NCBI RefSeq assembly: GCF_002259405.1
Contig: NZ_NPFW01000009.1
Span: forward strand, 1 to 64,000
Source of the DNA: Rhodococcus sp. 14-2483-1-2
Lineage (GTDB): Bacteria; Actinomycetota; Actinomycetes; Mycobacteriales; Mycobacteriaceae
Direction of reading: 5' to 3'
DNA length: 64,000 bases
Part shown: piece by piece, positions 27,481 through 35,843 of the stretch
How the letters are laid out: every line of letters begins with the position of its first letter
How positions within the stretch are numbered: the stretch's first letter is position 1
The notes under the pieces: model-generated
The model's database searches: none
What the model was told of the DNA's origin: nothing
What the model saw: only the letters and a program-made list of their open reading frames with translations
Program-made: the position numbers and the translations under genes

Positions 27481-28191
27481 TCACCAACGAGCCAGTGCCC
27501 TCAACGATTCCGGCGTGCCCGCGTAGTGATTGACGTCGGTACGCCCGTCGATTCCGGGAATCGTGCCGCGATCGGTGAACTGCCAGAACAGCCACTGAGT
27601 CCAGCCGCCGGGCAGCGGCCCCAGCTCGTCGTCGTAGTCGGCGATCCACAGCGGATAGTTGTTGAACTCGTGGGTGTCGGCCATCGCCGTCCGCCAGAAG
27701 TTCGGATAGGTGTAGATGATCGGCTGACGGCCGGTCAGCGTCTGGACGGTATCGAGGTACCGGTGCGTCCAGTCGATCACCTCGGCTGGCGACCGGCCCT
27801 TCGCATCTTCGAGGTCGAGCACGGGCGGCAGATCGCCAGGTCCGTTGATGCCCAGCACCAGTGCCGAGTAGTACGCGCCCTGCAACTCTGGCGAGAGCGT
27901 CACATCGGCGTAGTGGTACGCCCCGCGCGCCACGTTCGCCGTACGCATGACGACGGAATCCTCGACGAAAAACGGGTTGACGTAATCCAGCCCTTCGGTG
28001 GCCTTGACCATCGCGAATCCGTGGCCTGCAGCCTTGACGGCGTGCCAATCGATCGCGGTGCCGTCGATGTGTTGCCACGACGAGACGTCCGGTCCCTGCG
28101 GAACGGCGGACGCTATCCCTGGCGCAGCACAGGCGATGACACCGACCGACAACAATCCGAACAGGGCACGCAACGTGCGGGAGAAGACCAC
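27481..28191 (-). CDS. Secreted GH25 lysozyme-like muramidase
   Basis: 236 residues from GTG 28191. TAATCT ends 7 nt upstream, fitting a leaderless mRNA, and this start gives a normal signal peptide (LFGLLSVGVIACAAPGIASA). The mature GH25 domain starts with GPDVSSWQHIDGTAIDWHAV, has the catalytic acidic pair in PPVLDLEDAKG, then PIIYTYPNFW and WQFTDRGTIPGIDGRTDVNH, the usual closing motif. It should cleave the N-acetylmuramic acid to N-acetylglucosamine bond in peptidoglycan. An upstream in-frame TTG at 28227 was rejected. Confidence 0.9.
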   Translation of the reverse strand: MVFSRTLRALFGLLSVGVIACAAPGIASAVPQGPDVSSWQHIDGTAIDWHAVKAAGHGFAMVKATEGLDYVNPFFVEDSVVMRTANVARGAYHYADVTLSPELQGAYYSALVLGINGPGDLPPVLDLEDAKGRSPAEVIDWTHRYLDTVQTLTGRQPIIYTYPNFWRTAMADTHEFNNYPLWIADYDDELGPLPGGWTQWLFWQFTDRGTIPGIDGRTDVNHYAGTPESLRALARW

Positions 28192-28229
28192 TCGGGTGAG
28201 ATTAGGGGCCCGGACCTGGGCACTCAATG

Positions 28230-28258
28230 GTGAACAGTCACTAATGCACTCTGTTCAC
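28230..28258. promoter_or_regulatory. Inverted repeat in the lysozyme/thioesterase divergent gap
   Basis: GTGAACAG (28230-28237) and CTGTTCAC (28251-28258) are perfect 8-bp arms with a 13-nt spacer, 39 nt upstream of the lysozyme start. The spacing places the arms two helical turns apart, as for a dimeric regulator. No regulator gene is adjacent. Confidence 0.45.
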
Positions 28259-28386
28259 AGACGTGGTTGAGTCGTCACTGATGAGACGTGGGTAACACTC
28301 ACGCTGCCGACAGCGACATACCCAGAGTCGGCACGAACAAACCCAATGGAAACACGAACTACATCTCTTGGCTCGGAGGCGCACCC

Positions 28387-29073
28387 ATGACTGTCGTGAA
28401 CGATCTCTCGCATCTGGCTCTCACGGAACTCGACCCGTCCGACTACGCGGTGCCGACCATCGCGCCGATCCGAAGCACCGGACACCTCGACCCTGTGTTC
28501 TGCATCCATCCCCTGGTGGGTCTGGTCGACTGCTACGTGGGTCTGGCAGCTCACGTCGACGACGACCGCCCCATCTACGGCGTCCAGGTACCCGCGTCCG
28601 GTGAGCGCGCCGAATCCTTCGCAGCACTGGCGGCGCAGTACGCCGACGACATCGCTCGCATCCAGACCGACGGTGCCGTCCACCTTCTGGGCATGTCGTT
28701 CGGTGGAGTTCTCGCCCACGCCATCGCCGTCGAACTGCAGAACCGGGGCATCACCGTCGGCGCACTGACGCTGCTGGACAGCGACCCTGTGCTGGCCCGC
28801 GCCGAGGGCGTAGATCTCCTCGGAGCCATGGGCGACGAGATCGATCGCAGCCATGTCGAGGAACTGCTCGCCGTCGCGTCGCACAACGACGAACTCGTCC
28901 AGCGCCACCTGCCCGGCATCTACTTCGGCGACATCCTGGCCGTCTCGTCCCTGGGCACCGACTCCGGTTCCGCGTGGCATCCCTTCGTCTGCGGCACCGT
29001 CGCCAAGTACCTCGTGCCCGACGCAACCTCGTTCGACGTCGTCGGCCCTCTCGTCGAGAGCTACCTCGACTGA
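28387..29073 (+). CDS. Stand-alone alpha/beta-hydrolase thioesterase, NRPS/PKS type
   Basis: 228 residues starting MTVVNDLSHLALTEL, with GGAGG 8 nt upstream. The fold opens with VFCIHPLVGLVDCYVGLAAH and PIYGVQVPASGE, as in the thioesterase domains that release polyketide or peptide chains; the nucleophile elbow is HLLGMSFGGVLAHAIA. A C-terminal His is plausible at AWHPF. No synthase module is nearby, so this is either a type II editing thioesterase or a hydrolase for another thioester. Confidence 0.82.
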   Translation: MTVVNDLSHLALTELDPSDYAVPTIAPIRSTGHLDPVFCIHPLVGLVDCYVGLAAHVDDDRPIYGVQVPASGERAESFAALAAQYADDIARIQTDGAVHLLGMSFGGVLAHAIAVELQNRGITVGALTLLDSDPVLARAEGVDLLGAMGDEIDRSHVEELLAVASHNDELVQRHLPGIYFGDILAVSSLGTDSGSAWHPFVCGTVAKYLVPDATSFDVVGPLVESYLD

Positions 29074-29082
29074 CCCTGCTCG

Positions 29083-30420
29083 CTACCCCAGCCAGTCCAG
29101 CACGGCCGCGGCCGTCCAGGATTGCTGCATGCTGCCGAGCGGCTTGCCCGTGAACGGCTCGTAGTACTCGGCGAAGCTGCCGTCGCTGGCCTGGCGCAAG
29201 CCTTCGTCGCGCAGCGACAGTGACCGCTCCGACCACCCCCGACGCGCAAACGCCCACGAGAACAGCCACGTCATCACCGGCCATACCGGCCCGCGCCAAT
29301 ACTCACGGGCACGGAAATCCTTCGACACCGGCGACGTCGACGGCGGAACCGCGTACCGCAGATCCGGATGTCCACAGAATCGTGTGCCCTCGAAGATCCG
29401 CAGTAGGTTGCGCTCCTGCTCGCGCGGCAGTCCGCCGCACAGCAACGGAGCGAACATCGCGATGGTCTCGGTGCCGATCCACTGACCCGTCCGCAGATCG
29501 AAGTCACGGGCCCCACCGGAGCGCGCGTCCGTCGTCGCGATGACTCCCTTGCGGAACTTCTCCGCCCACGACCGCAGCTCCCGAACATCGGAGTGGGGAC
29601 GCGAATGGTCCTCGCCGATGGTCGCGAGCACATCGCAGGCCACCGCGAAGATGGCGCTGACGAACACATCTTCGACGGCAAAGCTCATTTTCGTCTTCAA
29701 TGCGTCGTCGTCGTACCCGACCTGCTTCATCTCCTCGACGAGCCAGATGTAGCGGTCGTACTCGAGATTGCTGGGCCGCTGGGAGGCATCGGAGATGACC
29801 GCCTTGTCCTCCCGAAAGTACGGATCCATCTCTCCGGGAACCACGTTCGCGTAGGCCGAATCCCACCGTGGCGAATTGTCCATCCCCGACTCCCAGCCGT
29901 GGAAGACGGCGACTCTTCCGTTGTCGTCGACGTCGCGGGCCTGGGCTAGCCAGCGATGCCACCGCACCAGATCACCCCAGCGTCGATCGAGAAACTCCTC
30001 GGCGACGGCACGCGTCGTGCGTCCGTGGCGCTTGGAATGATCGAGGATGCGCTGCACGGCAATCGCGTGCACCGGTGGCTGGGTGATGCCCGAGGTCTGC
30101 GGGTTCATCGGCGCGTGCGGGGCGAGCGTGCCGGTGGCCCACCGCGCCGGACCGGGAAAGTATCCGTCGACACCGTTGGCGAAGACGATGTGCGGGATCA
30201 TCCCGTTCTTCCACTGCGCCGAGAGCAGCGTGTCCATTTCCACCACGGCGCGCTCGACACTCAGCGGTGCCAGCCCGACGGAAACGAACGCCGCGTCCCA
30301 ACTCCACATGTGCGGATACAGCCTCGGGGCCGCGCTGGTCATGGTACCCAGGTCGTTGCCCCTGAGCAGATATGCCGCGCGCGCCGCCAACTGCGTGGAA
30401 GTGAAACCTCGATCGCCCAT
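29083..30420 (-). CDS. Glucosylglycerate hydrolase-like GH63 enzyme
   Basis: 445 residues, matching the roughly 446-residue mycobacterial glucosylglycerate hydrolase. The (alpha/alpha)6 barrel is represented by LYPHMWSWDAAFVSVGLA, QWKNGMIPHIVF, HGWESGMDNSPRWD (a conserved catalytic-region Asp) and FAEYYEPFTGKPLGSMQQSW near the C-terminus. It should hydrolyse glucosylglycerate, an osmolyte accumulated under nitrogen limitation, to glucose and glycerate. The start is ATG 30420; the frame upstream of it, over the 108-nt divergent gap, is not protein-like. Convergent with the thioesterase gene, 9 nt apart. Confidence 0.88.
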   Translation of the reverse strand: MGDRGFTSTQLAARAAYLLRGNDLGTMTSAAPRLYPHMWSWDAAFVSVGLAPLSVERAVVEMDTLLSAQWKNGMIPHIVFANGVDGYFPGPARWATGTLAPHAPMNPQTSGITQPPVHAIAVQRILDHSKRHGRTTRAVAEEFLDRRWGDLVRWHRWLAQARDVDDNGRVAVFHGWESGMDNSPRWDSAYANVVPGEMDPYFREDKAVISDASQRPSNLEYDRYIWLVEEMKQVGYDDDALKTKMSFAVEDVFVSAIFAVACDVLATIGEDHSRPHSDVRELRSWAEKFRKGVIATTDARSGGARDFDLRTGQWIGTETIAMFAPLLCGGLPREQERNLLRIFEGTRFCGHPDLRYAVPPSTSPVSKDFRAREYWRGPVWPVMTWLFSWAFARRGWSERSLSLRDEGLRQASDGSFAEYYEPFTGKPLGSMQQSWTAAAVLDWLG

Positions 30421-30528
30421 GCAGACAGTTTGCGTCCGCGCGCGCGATTCCGCTCGTTTCGATTGCGGACCGACCCTGTCCGCGATCCTTCCTACAGTGG
30501 TTTTCACCAGCCCACCCAGGAGGAAACA

Positions 30529-31044
30529 ATGGCCACCGAGAACACCGACATCGAGAAAATGCTCGCCGAACAGCGCGCGAACTTCCTCATCACGGTCCGC
30601 GGCATCAGCGAAGAACAGGCGCACACCCGAACGACCGCCAGCGAGCTCACCCTCGGCGGACTGCTGCATCACGTGATCAGCAACGAACGGCACTGGATGA
30701 AGGTGATCGCCGAACTCGACGACACGGCCGAGTTCGACATGGAATCCGCCGGTGGCGAATACGTCATGGCCGAGAACGAAACGGTCGCGGGGTTGATCGC
30801 CGAATGGGAAGAGGTGGCACGCTCCACCTCGGCTGCGCTGGAGACGTTGGACCTCGACCTGTCGGTCCCGGTGCCGACGGCACCCTGGGCACCCGAACGC
30901 ATGTGGCAGAGTGCGCGATTCACAGTGCTGCACATCCTGCGCGAGATCTCCCAACACGCGGGACACGCAGACATCATTCGCGAAGAACTCGACGGCTCGA
31001 ACACCACCCAGACCTGGGCGGCCGCGGCGGGGATGAGCTTCTAG
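30529..31044 (+). CDS. DinB-family protein (DinB_2/DUF664-like)
   Basis: 171 residues starting MATENTDIEKMLAEQRANFL, with a perfect AGGAGG 6 nt before the ATG. A four-helix bundle is suggested by ELTLGGLLHHVISNERHWMK and ILREISQHAGHADIIREELD; the His residues in HH, HW and HAGH would form the usual three-His metal site. Members include thiol-dependent transferases, some using mycothiol. The actual reaction is unknown. Confidence 0.88.
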   Translation: MATENTDIEKMLAEQRANFLITVRGISEEQAHTRTTASELTLGGLLHHVISNERHWMKVIAELDDTAEFDMESAGGEYVMAENETVAGLIAEWEEVARSTSAALETLDLDLSVPVPTAPWAPERMWQSARFTVLHILREISQHAGHADIIREELDGSNTTQTWAAAAGMSF

Positions 31045-31066
31045 ACCGTCTGGTTACTGTGGCTGT

Positions 31067-31738
31067 ATGACTCGTACTGCGTTGGTGACCGGAGCAAGCC
31101 GTGGCCTCGGGGCCCACATCGCCCGACTGCTCGCCCCGGATCACCACGTCCTGCTCGGCGGACGATCGACCGAGTCTCTCGCACCGATCGCGTCGGAACT
31201 GGCCGGATCCACCCCGTGGCCGGTGGAGCTGACCGATCCCGACGCGGTGGCGGCGGCCGCGGCGGGCATCGATTCTCTGGACGTGTTGGTGCACAACGCC
31301 GGAATCGCGGCGCTGGGGACGGTCGAGGAGTCGACGGCCGAGGATTGGCGGCGACAGTACGAGGTGAACGTCATCGCCGTCGTCGAGCTGACCCGGCTGC
31401 TGCTGCCGGCGCTGCGAAAGGCGAACGGTCATGTGGTGCTGATCAATTCGGGTGCCGGCATTCGCGCGAACCCCGGTTGGGGCGGTTACGCGGCGAGCAA
31501 GTTCGCACTGCGGGCCTTCGGGGATGCACTGCGGCAGGAAGAGCCGGCGCTTCGCGTGACCTCACTGCATCCGGGACGCATCGACACCGAGATGCAGCGG
31601 GAAATCGTCGCGCACGAGGGTGGGGAGTACGACGGCTCGAAGTTCTTGCAGCCCAGCACCGTTGCCCGTGCAGTGCGCAATGCGATCGATACGCCTGCCG
31701 ACGCTCATCCCACGGAAGTGGTGCTGCGCACCAGGTGA
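31067..31738 (+). CDS. Short-chain dehydrogenase/reductase
   Basis: 223 residues, near the shortest length for a classical SDR. The cofactor motif TGASRGLGAHIA is at residues 8-19, followed by NAGIAALG, the catalytic Ser in LINSGAG and the Y-A-A-S-K dyad in GGYAASKFALRAF. TACTGT ends 6 nt before the ATG, and DinB ends 22 nt upstream. Substrate unknown; the Arg after TGAS favours NADP(H). Confidence 0.92.
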   Translation: MTRTALVTGASRGLGAHIARLLAPDHHVLLGGRSTESLAPIASELAGSTPWPVELTDPDAVAAAAAGIDSLDVLVHNAGIAALGTVEESTAEDWRRQYEVNVIAVVELTRLLLPALRKANGHVVLINSGAGIRANPGWGGYAASKFALRAFGDALRQEEPALRVTSLHPGRIDTEMQREIVAHEGGEYDGSKFLQPSTVARAVRNAIDTPADAHPTEVVLRTR

Positions 31739-31739
31739 G

Positions 31740-31904
31740 TGGAAATGCCCTCGGTCGTTGCGCAGGCTCCACTCCGGCCTCGTAGTAGGGGTCGAGTTTC
31801 CGCTCATAATAGGTGGTTTGGCGTAAGACGCTGAATTGCATCCTCCGCGCGCCTTCGGTGAGCACCCGTTCAGCGCTGTGTTGCTCTGTGGGCGTGCGGT
31901 TCAC
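31740..31904 (-). other. Coding-like remnant directly downstream of marR
   Basis: A GTG at 31904 overlaps the MarR stop as GTGA and opens a frame reading MNRTPTEQHSAERVLTEG and then FSVLRQTTYYERKLDPYYEA. About 55 residues in, it runs into the antisense of the SDR gene, where protein-like character is lost. The overlap suggests a gene once followed marR and was truncated, or that a short product is made. Not recognised. Confidence 0.3.
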
Positions 31905-32377
31905 CGAGGGTCGTCGAGTTGTGCTTGCATCGTCGTGGTCAGCTCGCTGAGGAAGCTTTCGAATTGGGCCAGAAGTTCAGGGTCGTGGGTGGCCATCATC
32001 GCGTCGAGACGGTGTCCGAGGGGGCCGAAGAATTGCTCGGCCATCTCGTGCACGTTCGACCCGCTGCGTAGGGTTACCGTTCGGCGGTCAGACCCTTCTC
32101 TGGTCCGCACGACGTGCCCGGCACGTTCGAGTCGGTCGATCAACGACGTCGTCGCGCCCGAGGTGAGCAACACTCGCTCGGCCAATCGGGATGGTGACAA
32201 CGGCCGACCGCGTTCCTCGGCGTAGACGATCTCCATCAGGGCTTCACCGTCGGTGGCGTGCAAACCTGCCCACTGAGAGAACCGTCGACCGAACTGGTTG
32301 AACGCCGACCCGTAGATCCGAAGCCCCTCCATCAATCGCGCGCGTTGCTCGGCGATATCGGGATGTTGATCGGCCAT
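31901..32377 (-). CDS. MarR-family transcriptional regulator
   Basis: 158 residues with GAAGGAG before the ATG. The winged helix-turn-helix is LSPSRLAERVLLTSGATTSL followed by RLERAGHVVRTREGSDRRTV, including the DRR wing motif. The N- and C-terminal helices form the dimer interface. It is divergent from a DHA2 efflux pump, and the shared gap has a dyad over the pump promoter, the standard layout for local repression relieved by a drug-like ligand. A MarR gene (Rv0042c) also sits near leuS in M. tuberculosis. Confidence 0.93.
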   Translation of the reverse strand: MADQHPDIAEQRARLMEGLRIYGSAFNQFGRRFSQWAGLHATDGEALMEIVYAEERGRPLSPSRLAERVLLTSGATTSLIDRLERAGHVVRTREGSDRRTVTLRSGSNVHEMAEQFFGPLGHRLDAMMATHDPELLAQFESFLSELTTTMQAQLDDPR

Positions 32378-32434
32378 CGAACTCCTTCACCCTTCTTTTC
32401 GCACACACGCCCAATCCGACGCACCGGGTCCGAG

Positions 32435-32481
32435 TTGACACTTTACTGCGCTCCAAAGTAACTTCACCATCAAGCTACTTT
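32435..32481 (+). promoter_or_regulatory. Efflux-pump promoter with MarR-type operator
   Basis: TTGACA (32435-32440) and TAACTT (32459-32464) are 18 nt apart. The dyad AAAGTAACTT (32455-32464) / AAGCTACTTT (32472-32481), 9 of 10 paired around CACCATC, covers the -10 and start region. A second ACTTTACT lies at 32440-32447. Binding of MarR here would block the pump promoter and probably its own on the other strand. Confidence 0.6.
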
Positions 32482-32496
32482 ACTATGGAGGTATTC

Positions 32497-34101
32497 GTGA
32501 CCGGAATTTCCCAATCCACCCGGCGCTGGTTGGGGCTGATCGCAATCGCCCTCGGAGTTGCACTGATCGTGGTCGACACCACCATCGTCAATGTCATCGT
32601 CCCCTCGATCATCGATGATCTCGGCGTCAATTCCGCTCAGTCGCAATGGATTCAAGAGTCCTACGCCATCATCTTCGCCGCGCTGCTGCTACTGGTGGGA
32701 CGCATCTCCGACATCATCGGAGCTCGCCGTATATTTCTGATCGGTGTCGTGGTCTTCGGACTGTCGAGCTTGCTCGCAGGACTTGCCTCGAGTGGCGGCC
32801 TACTCATCGGTGCCAGATTCCTCCAAGGTGCAGGTGCCGCACTGATTCTGCCGACCTCGCTGGCGCTGTTGAACTCGATGTTCACCGGCCAAGCGCGTGG
32901 ACAGGCGTTTGCAGTGTGGGGGTCGACCATCGGGGCCGCGTCGGCCCTGGGTCCACTGCTCGGTGGATGGCTTGCCGAACATGCCTCCTGGCGTTGGGCA
33001 TTCGGAATCAACATCCCACTCGTAGTTCTCATCCTGATCGGTTCCGTCCTGTTCCTCGACCGTTCCCCCCGTGGCAGTGGGCGAGTCGATGTTCTCGGCG
33101 CACTACTGTCGATTGCAGGCCTGGGCCTGCTGGCGTTCGGTTTGATCGAGGGAAGAACCTACGGCTGGATCACCTCGTCCGAACCGTTCGACGCGTTCGG
33201 TGTCAGCTGGAGCGGTGGTCTGTCGCCGGTGTTCGTGGCACTGGTCGTATCGGTGTTGTCGCTCATCGCTTTCACGCTGCGCCAACGCGCTCTCAGTCGA
33301 GGCGAGCAGGCCGGCGAAGCACTGATGAATACCCGACTGTTCGCCATCGCGTCGTTCCGCGGAGGGAACATCGCGACCTTGCTGATCGGTCTCGGAGAAT
33401 TCGGCATCATCGCGGTGCTACCGCTGTGGCTTCAATTCACGCTCGGGTACAGCGCCCTACAGGCCGGACTGATGCTCGTGCCGATTGCAATCGGCAGCTT
33501 CGTCGCCAGCGGTGCCAGCTTCGGGCTGGCCGCGAAAGTGACTCCGCTCAACCTCGTTCGGCTCGGACTGGCGTTGGAAGTGATCGGTCTTGCGGGCCTC
33601 GGCCTCGTCGCCGCGGTGGACAGTCCGTGGTGGCACATCGCTCTCGTGTTGTTCTTCTATGGAATCGGAGTCGGATTCGCCACCGCGCAGGTCACCAACG
33701 TCGTGCTCAACGATGTGCCCGAATCCAGCGCCGGCCAAGGCTCCGGTATCCAGAGTGCCTTCCGTCAGTTGGGATCCGCGCTCGGTATCGCCGTATTGAC
33801 CACCACGTTCTTCACCACCCTCGGCTCCCGACTCCGGGACAGCCTGGCCGGAGCACAGGACGCCGACGCTCTCACGCGGTCGGTCACCGACAGCGCCGGC
33901 GGCGCAATAGCGGGATACGCCGGCCGACCCGAAACCGAGTTCGTCGCCGACGCTGCTCGCGCTGCCATGACTCACGGCATCACCCTCGGCGGCTACATCG
34001 CGGCAGGCTTCGTCGTGATCGGCTTGATCGCCACCGCCCTGATTCCGAACAGGCCCACTCCGACAGAATCGATCGTCCGCAACGATGGTGCCGGCCTGTG
34101 A
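32497..34101 (+). CDS. DHA2-family (EmrB/QacA) MFS drug-efflux transporter
   Basis: 534 residues from GTG 32497. GGAGG ends 5 nt upstream; an ATG at 32485 contains that ribosome site and was rejected. It has fourteen predicted helices. Helix 1 carries VALIVVDTTIVNVIVPSI, motif A is GRISDIIGARRIFLIG, and motif C is ASALGPLLGGWLAEH, which marks antiporter-type exporters. A long loop (ITSSEPFDAFGVSWSGG) lies mid-protein. It likely extrudes lipophilic or cationic compounds using the proton gradient, under MarR control. Confidence 0.93.
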   Translation: MTGISQSTRRWLGLIAIALGVALIVVDTTIVNVIVPSIIDDLGVNSAQSQWIQESYAIIFAALLLLVGRISDIIGARRIFLIGVVVFGLSSLLAGLASSGGLLIGARFLQGAGAALILPTSLALLNSMFTGQARGQAFAVWGSTIGAASALGPLLGGWLAEHASWRWAFGINIPLVVLILIGSVLFLDRSPRGSGRVDVLGALLSIAGLGLLAFGLIEGRTYGWITSSEPFDAFGVSWSGGLSPVFVALVVSVLSLIAFTLRQRALSRGEQAGEALMNTRLFAIASFRGGNIATLLIGLGEFGIIAVLPLWLQFTLGYSALQAGLMLVPIAIGSFVASGASFGLAAKVTPLNLVRLGLALEVIGLAGLGLVAAVDSPWWHIALVLFFYGIGVGFATAQVTNVVLNDVPESSAGQGSGIQSAFRQLGSALGIAVLTTTFFTTLGSRLRDSLAGAQDADALTRSVTDSAGGAIAGYAGRPETEFVADAARAAMTHGITLGGYIAAGFVVIGLIATALIPNRPTPTESIVRNDGAGL

Positions 34102-34517
34102 ACTTACGATCGTCACCACAGGACGAAAACACGAGCAGCCGGTCCCACTGCGCCGAGCCGCAGAAAGATCCGGATTGCCGTCGCGAACAGCCATCGCGCT
34201 CGAGCACATTCGTCGAGATGTTCTACGAGGCGAACAGGCAACCCCGCACTACCGCAGGGCATCTCAGCACCGAAACGAACCGGAACATCGAAAGATGAGT
34301 GTCGCCTCGATTCTCCTCGACGCGAGATCACCACCTCCAGGGTGGATACCGAACTCTCCTCTCCGACTTGACAAACCCCGGCCCGCCCGCGGGAGGTCCG
34401 CTATCCGTCGCGAGCGCACGTTTCCGCCACTGAACAAGGCCATGAGGGTGACGCAGACGAGGTTGCTACCGTTCTTCTCGCAATGTTGTGCTGTTCGGAC
34501 CTGAAGGGGCGGTAGTC
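34102..34517. other. 416-nt gap between efflux pump and tandem TetR gene
   Basis: No convincing gene was found. Short open frames cross it on both strands but have no recognisable domains, and their residue composition looks random. Near the right end, TTGCTACCG at about 34462-34470 looks like an extended -10 for the TetR-like gene. A small stem, CCACC...GGTGG, near 34332-34345 could end pump transcription. Confidence 0.5.
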
Positions 34518-35777
34518 GTGAACTCCAGACCGACCCCGCGTGACCAGTTTCTGCAATCCGCGTACCGGTTACTGGCTGAGCTGGACACGACCGATCTGGC
34601 GCGCTCGATATCCATAGCGGATGTCGTCGACGATGCCGGTCTGTCACACCAGACGTTTCACAACACGTACCCGGGCAATTCCCGCAGCGGCGGTTCGGGC
34701 GGTAAGGAAGCATTCGTCGCGGACCTTCTCGACAACCTCACCGTGAACTACAGCGGGACCGTCGCATCCACCGATCCGACGACCGGCTTGCGCGACGCGG
34801 CTGCCCCTGTGTCCGCCCTGTTCGATGACCTGACGTCGGGATTGATGCGACGCCGCCTCATCGCCGTGCTGTTCGCAGCCGACCACGACGGAGCCCGCAA
34901 GGCCGTCACCCCGGAGTTCGATCGACTCGATGCAGACTTCCGCACCGTGGTGGGTCAGGCGATCCAGGCCCAGGGTGGGTCCGTGCGTCGGCCGTTGTCG
35001 TTGACGTCCCTGTCCACTGCCCTGGGCGCACTTCTCGATGGCTACGCGCTCCGCGAGATGCTCACGCCCGGTTCGGTTGCCACGGGGGAAGTAGCCAACA
35101 CAGTCACCTCGATACTGCGATGGGCCATCGACCCGGTGCATTCCGATCGAAATTCGCCCGAACCCGAACCCGTCGACGCGCTCGAGGATGCCGCTTTCCT
35201 CCGCCCCGATCTGGAGGCCGACGTCATCGCGGCGACGGAGGCGCTCTTCCTCGACAACGGATACTTCCTGGTCACGCTCACCGACATCGCTGCAGCAGCA
35301 CGAATCCGAGTCGGGGATCTTCGACGCCTGTTTCCCAGCAAAGTCGACATCATCGTCGCCGCACTGAAGCCCGAGTTCGATCGCGTCCTACGGTTGCGTC
35401 GAGCCGACGAGCGCCTCGGCATCGAGCCCGCCGTTGCGCTGCAACGCACCCTGATCTCGCTGGCGGAGTTCGTGATTCAGAACCGCGCGATGAGCTCGGG
35501 AATGCTCCTCGCCTTGAGCTTCGAGCAGTTCCAGCAGCCGAGCACGATCACGACAGTCATGGAGAACCTGTATCTACCCGCCGCCGTCGTCCCCATCCTC
35601 GAACGCGGACGCGAAATCGGTGTGTTCGGCGACGAGGCACCCGTGCCCGAGGTGGCAATCATGCTGACCAACAACGTTCTCTTCCGATGCCTGACGCGCC
35701 CTGACGACACCGCGTGCGACGTCGTCACCGGTGTGCTGCGAGTACTGATGCCGGGAGTATCGACCAGGACGCCCTGA
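34518..35777 (+). CDS. Tandem TetR/AcrR-like regulator (two TetR modules in one chain)
   Basis: 419 residues from GTG 34518 with GGGGCGG upstream. Module 1 (about 1-195) has an HTH reading SIADVVDDAGLSHQTFHNTY, then an unusual Gly/Ser insertion (PGNSRSGGSGGKEAF) where TetR proteins have a short FGSKE turn. Module 2 (about 225-419) has VIAATEALFLDNGY, LTDIAAAARIRVGDLRRLFP and SKVDIIVAAL, a fuller TetR HTH. Each module is followed by a helical ligand-type domain. A chain with two TetR units could bind DNA as a monomer. Targets are unknown; the neighbouring pump is one possibility. Confidence 0.8.
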   Translation: MNSRPTPRDQFLQSAYRLLAELDTTDLARSISIADVVDDAGLSHQTFHNTYPGNSRSGGSGGKEAFVADLLDNLTVNYSGTVASTDPTTGLRDAAAPVSALFDDLTSGLMRRRLIAVLFAADHDGARKAVTPEFDRLDADFRTVVGQAIQAQGGSVRRPLSLTSLSTALGALLDGYALREMLTPGSVATGEVANTVTSILRWAIDPVHSDRNSPEPEPVDALEDAAFLRPDLEADVIAATEALFLDNGYFLVTLTDIAAAARIRVGDLRRLFPSKVDIIVAALKPEFDRVLRLRRADERLGIEPAVALQRTLISLAEFVIQNRAMSSGMLLALSFEQFQQPSTITTVMENLYLPAAVVPILERGREIGVFGDEAPVPEVAIMLTNNVLFRCLTRPDDTACDVVTGVLRVLMPGVSTRTP

Positions 35778-35843
35778 CATCACCCGACCCGAAGGTCCGC
35801 CGCAGGTCTGGAACTCGGTCTGCGAAAGTCCTACGGTTGAGTC

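Noticed and set aside
31443-31904. A full 153-codon gene downstream of marR
   Set aside because: Most of it is antisense to the SDR gene. Only the first 55 or so codons look protein-like, so only that part is listed, as a remnant.
34113-34504. Short open frames on both strands in the 34.1-34.5 kb gap
   Set aside because: No ribosome site, no domain, random-looking composition and conflicting strands.
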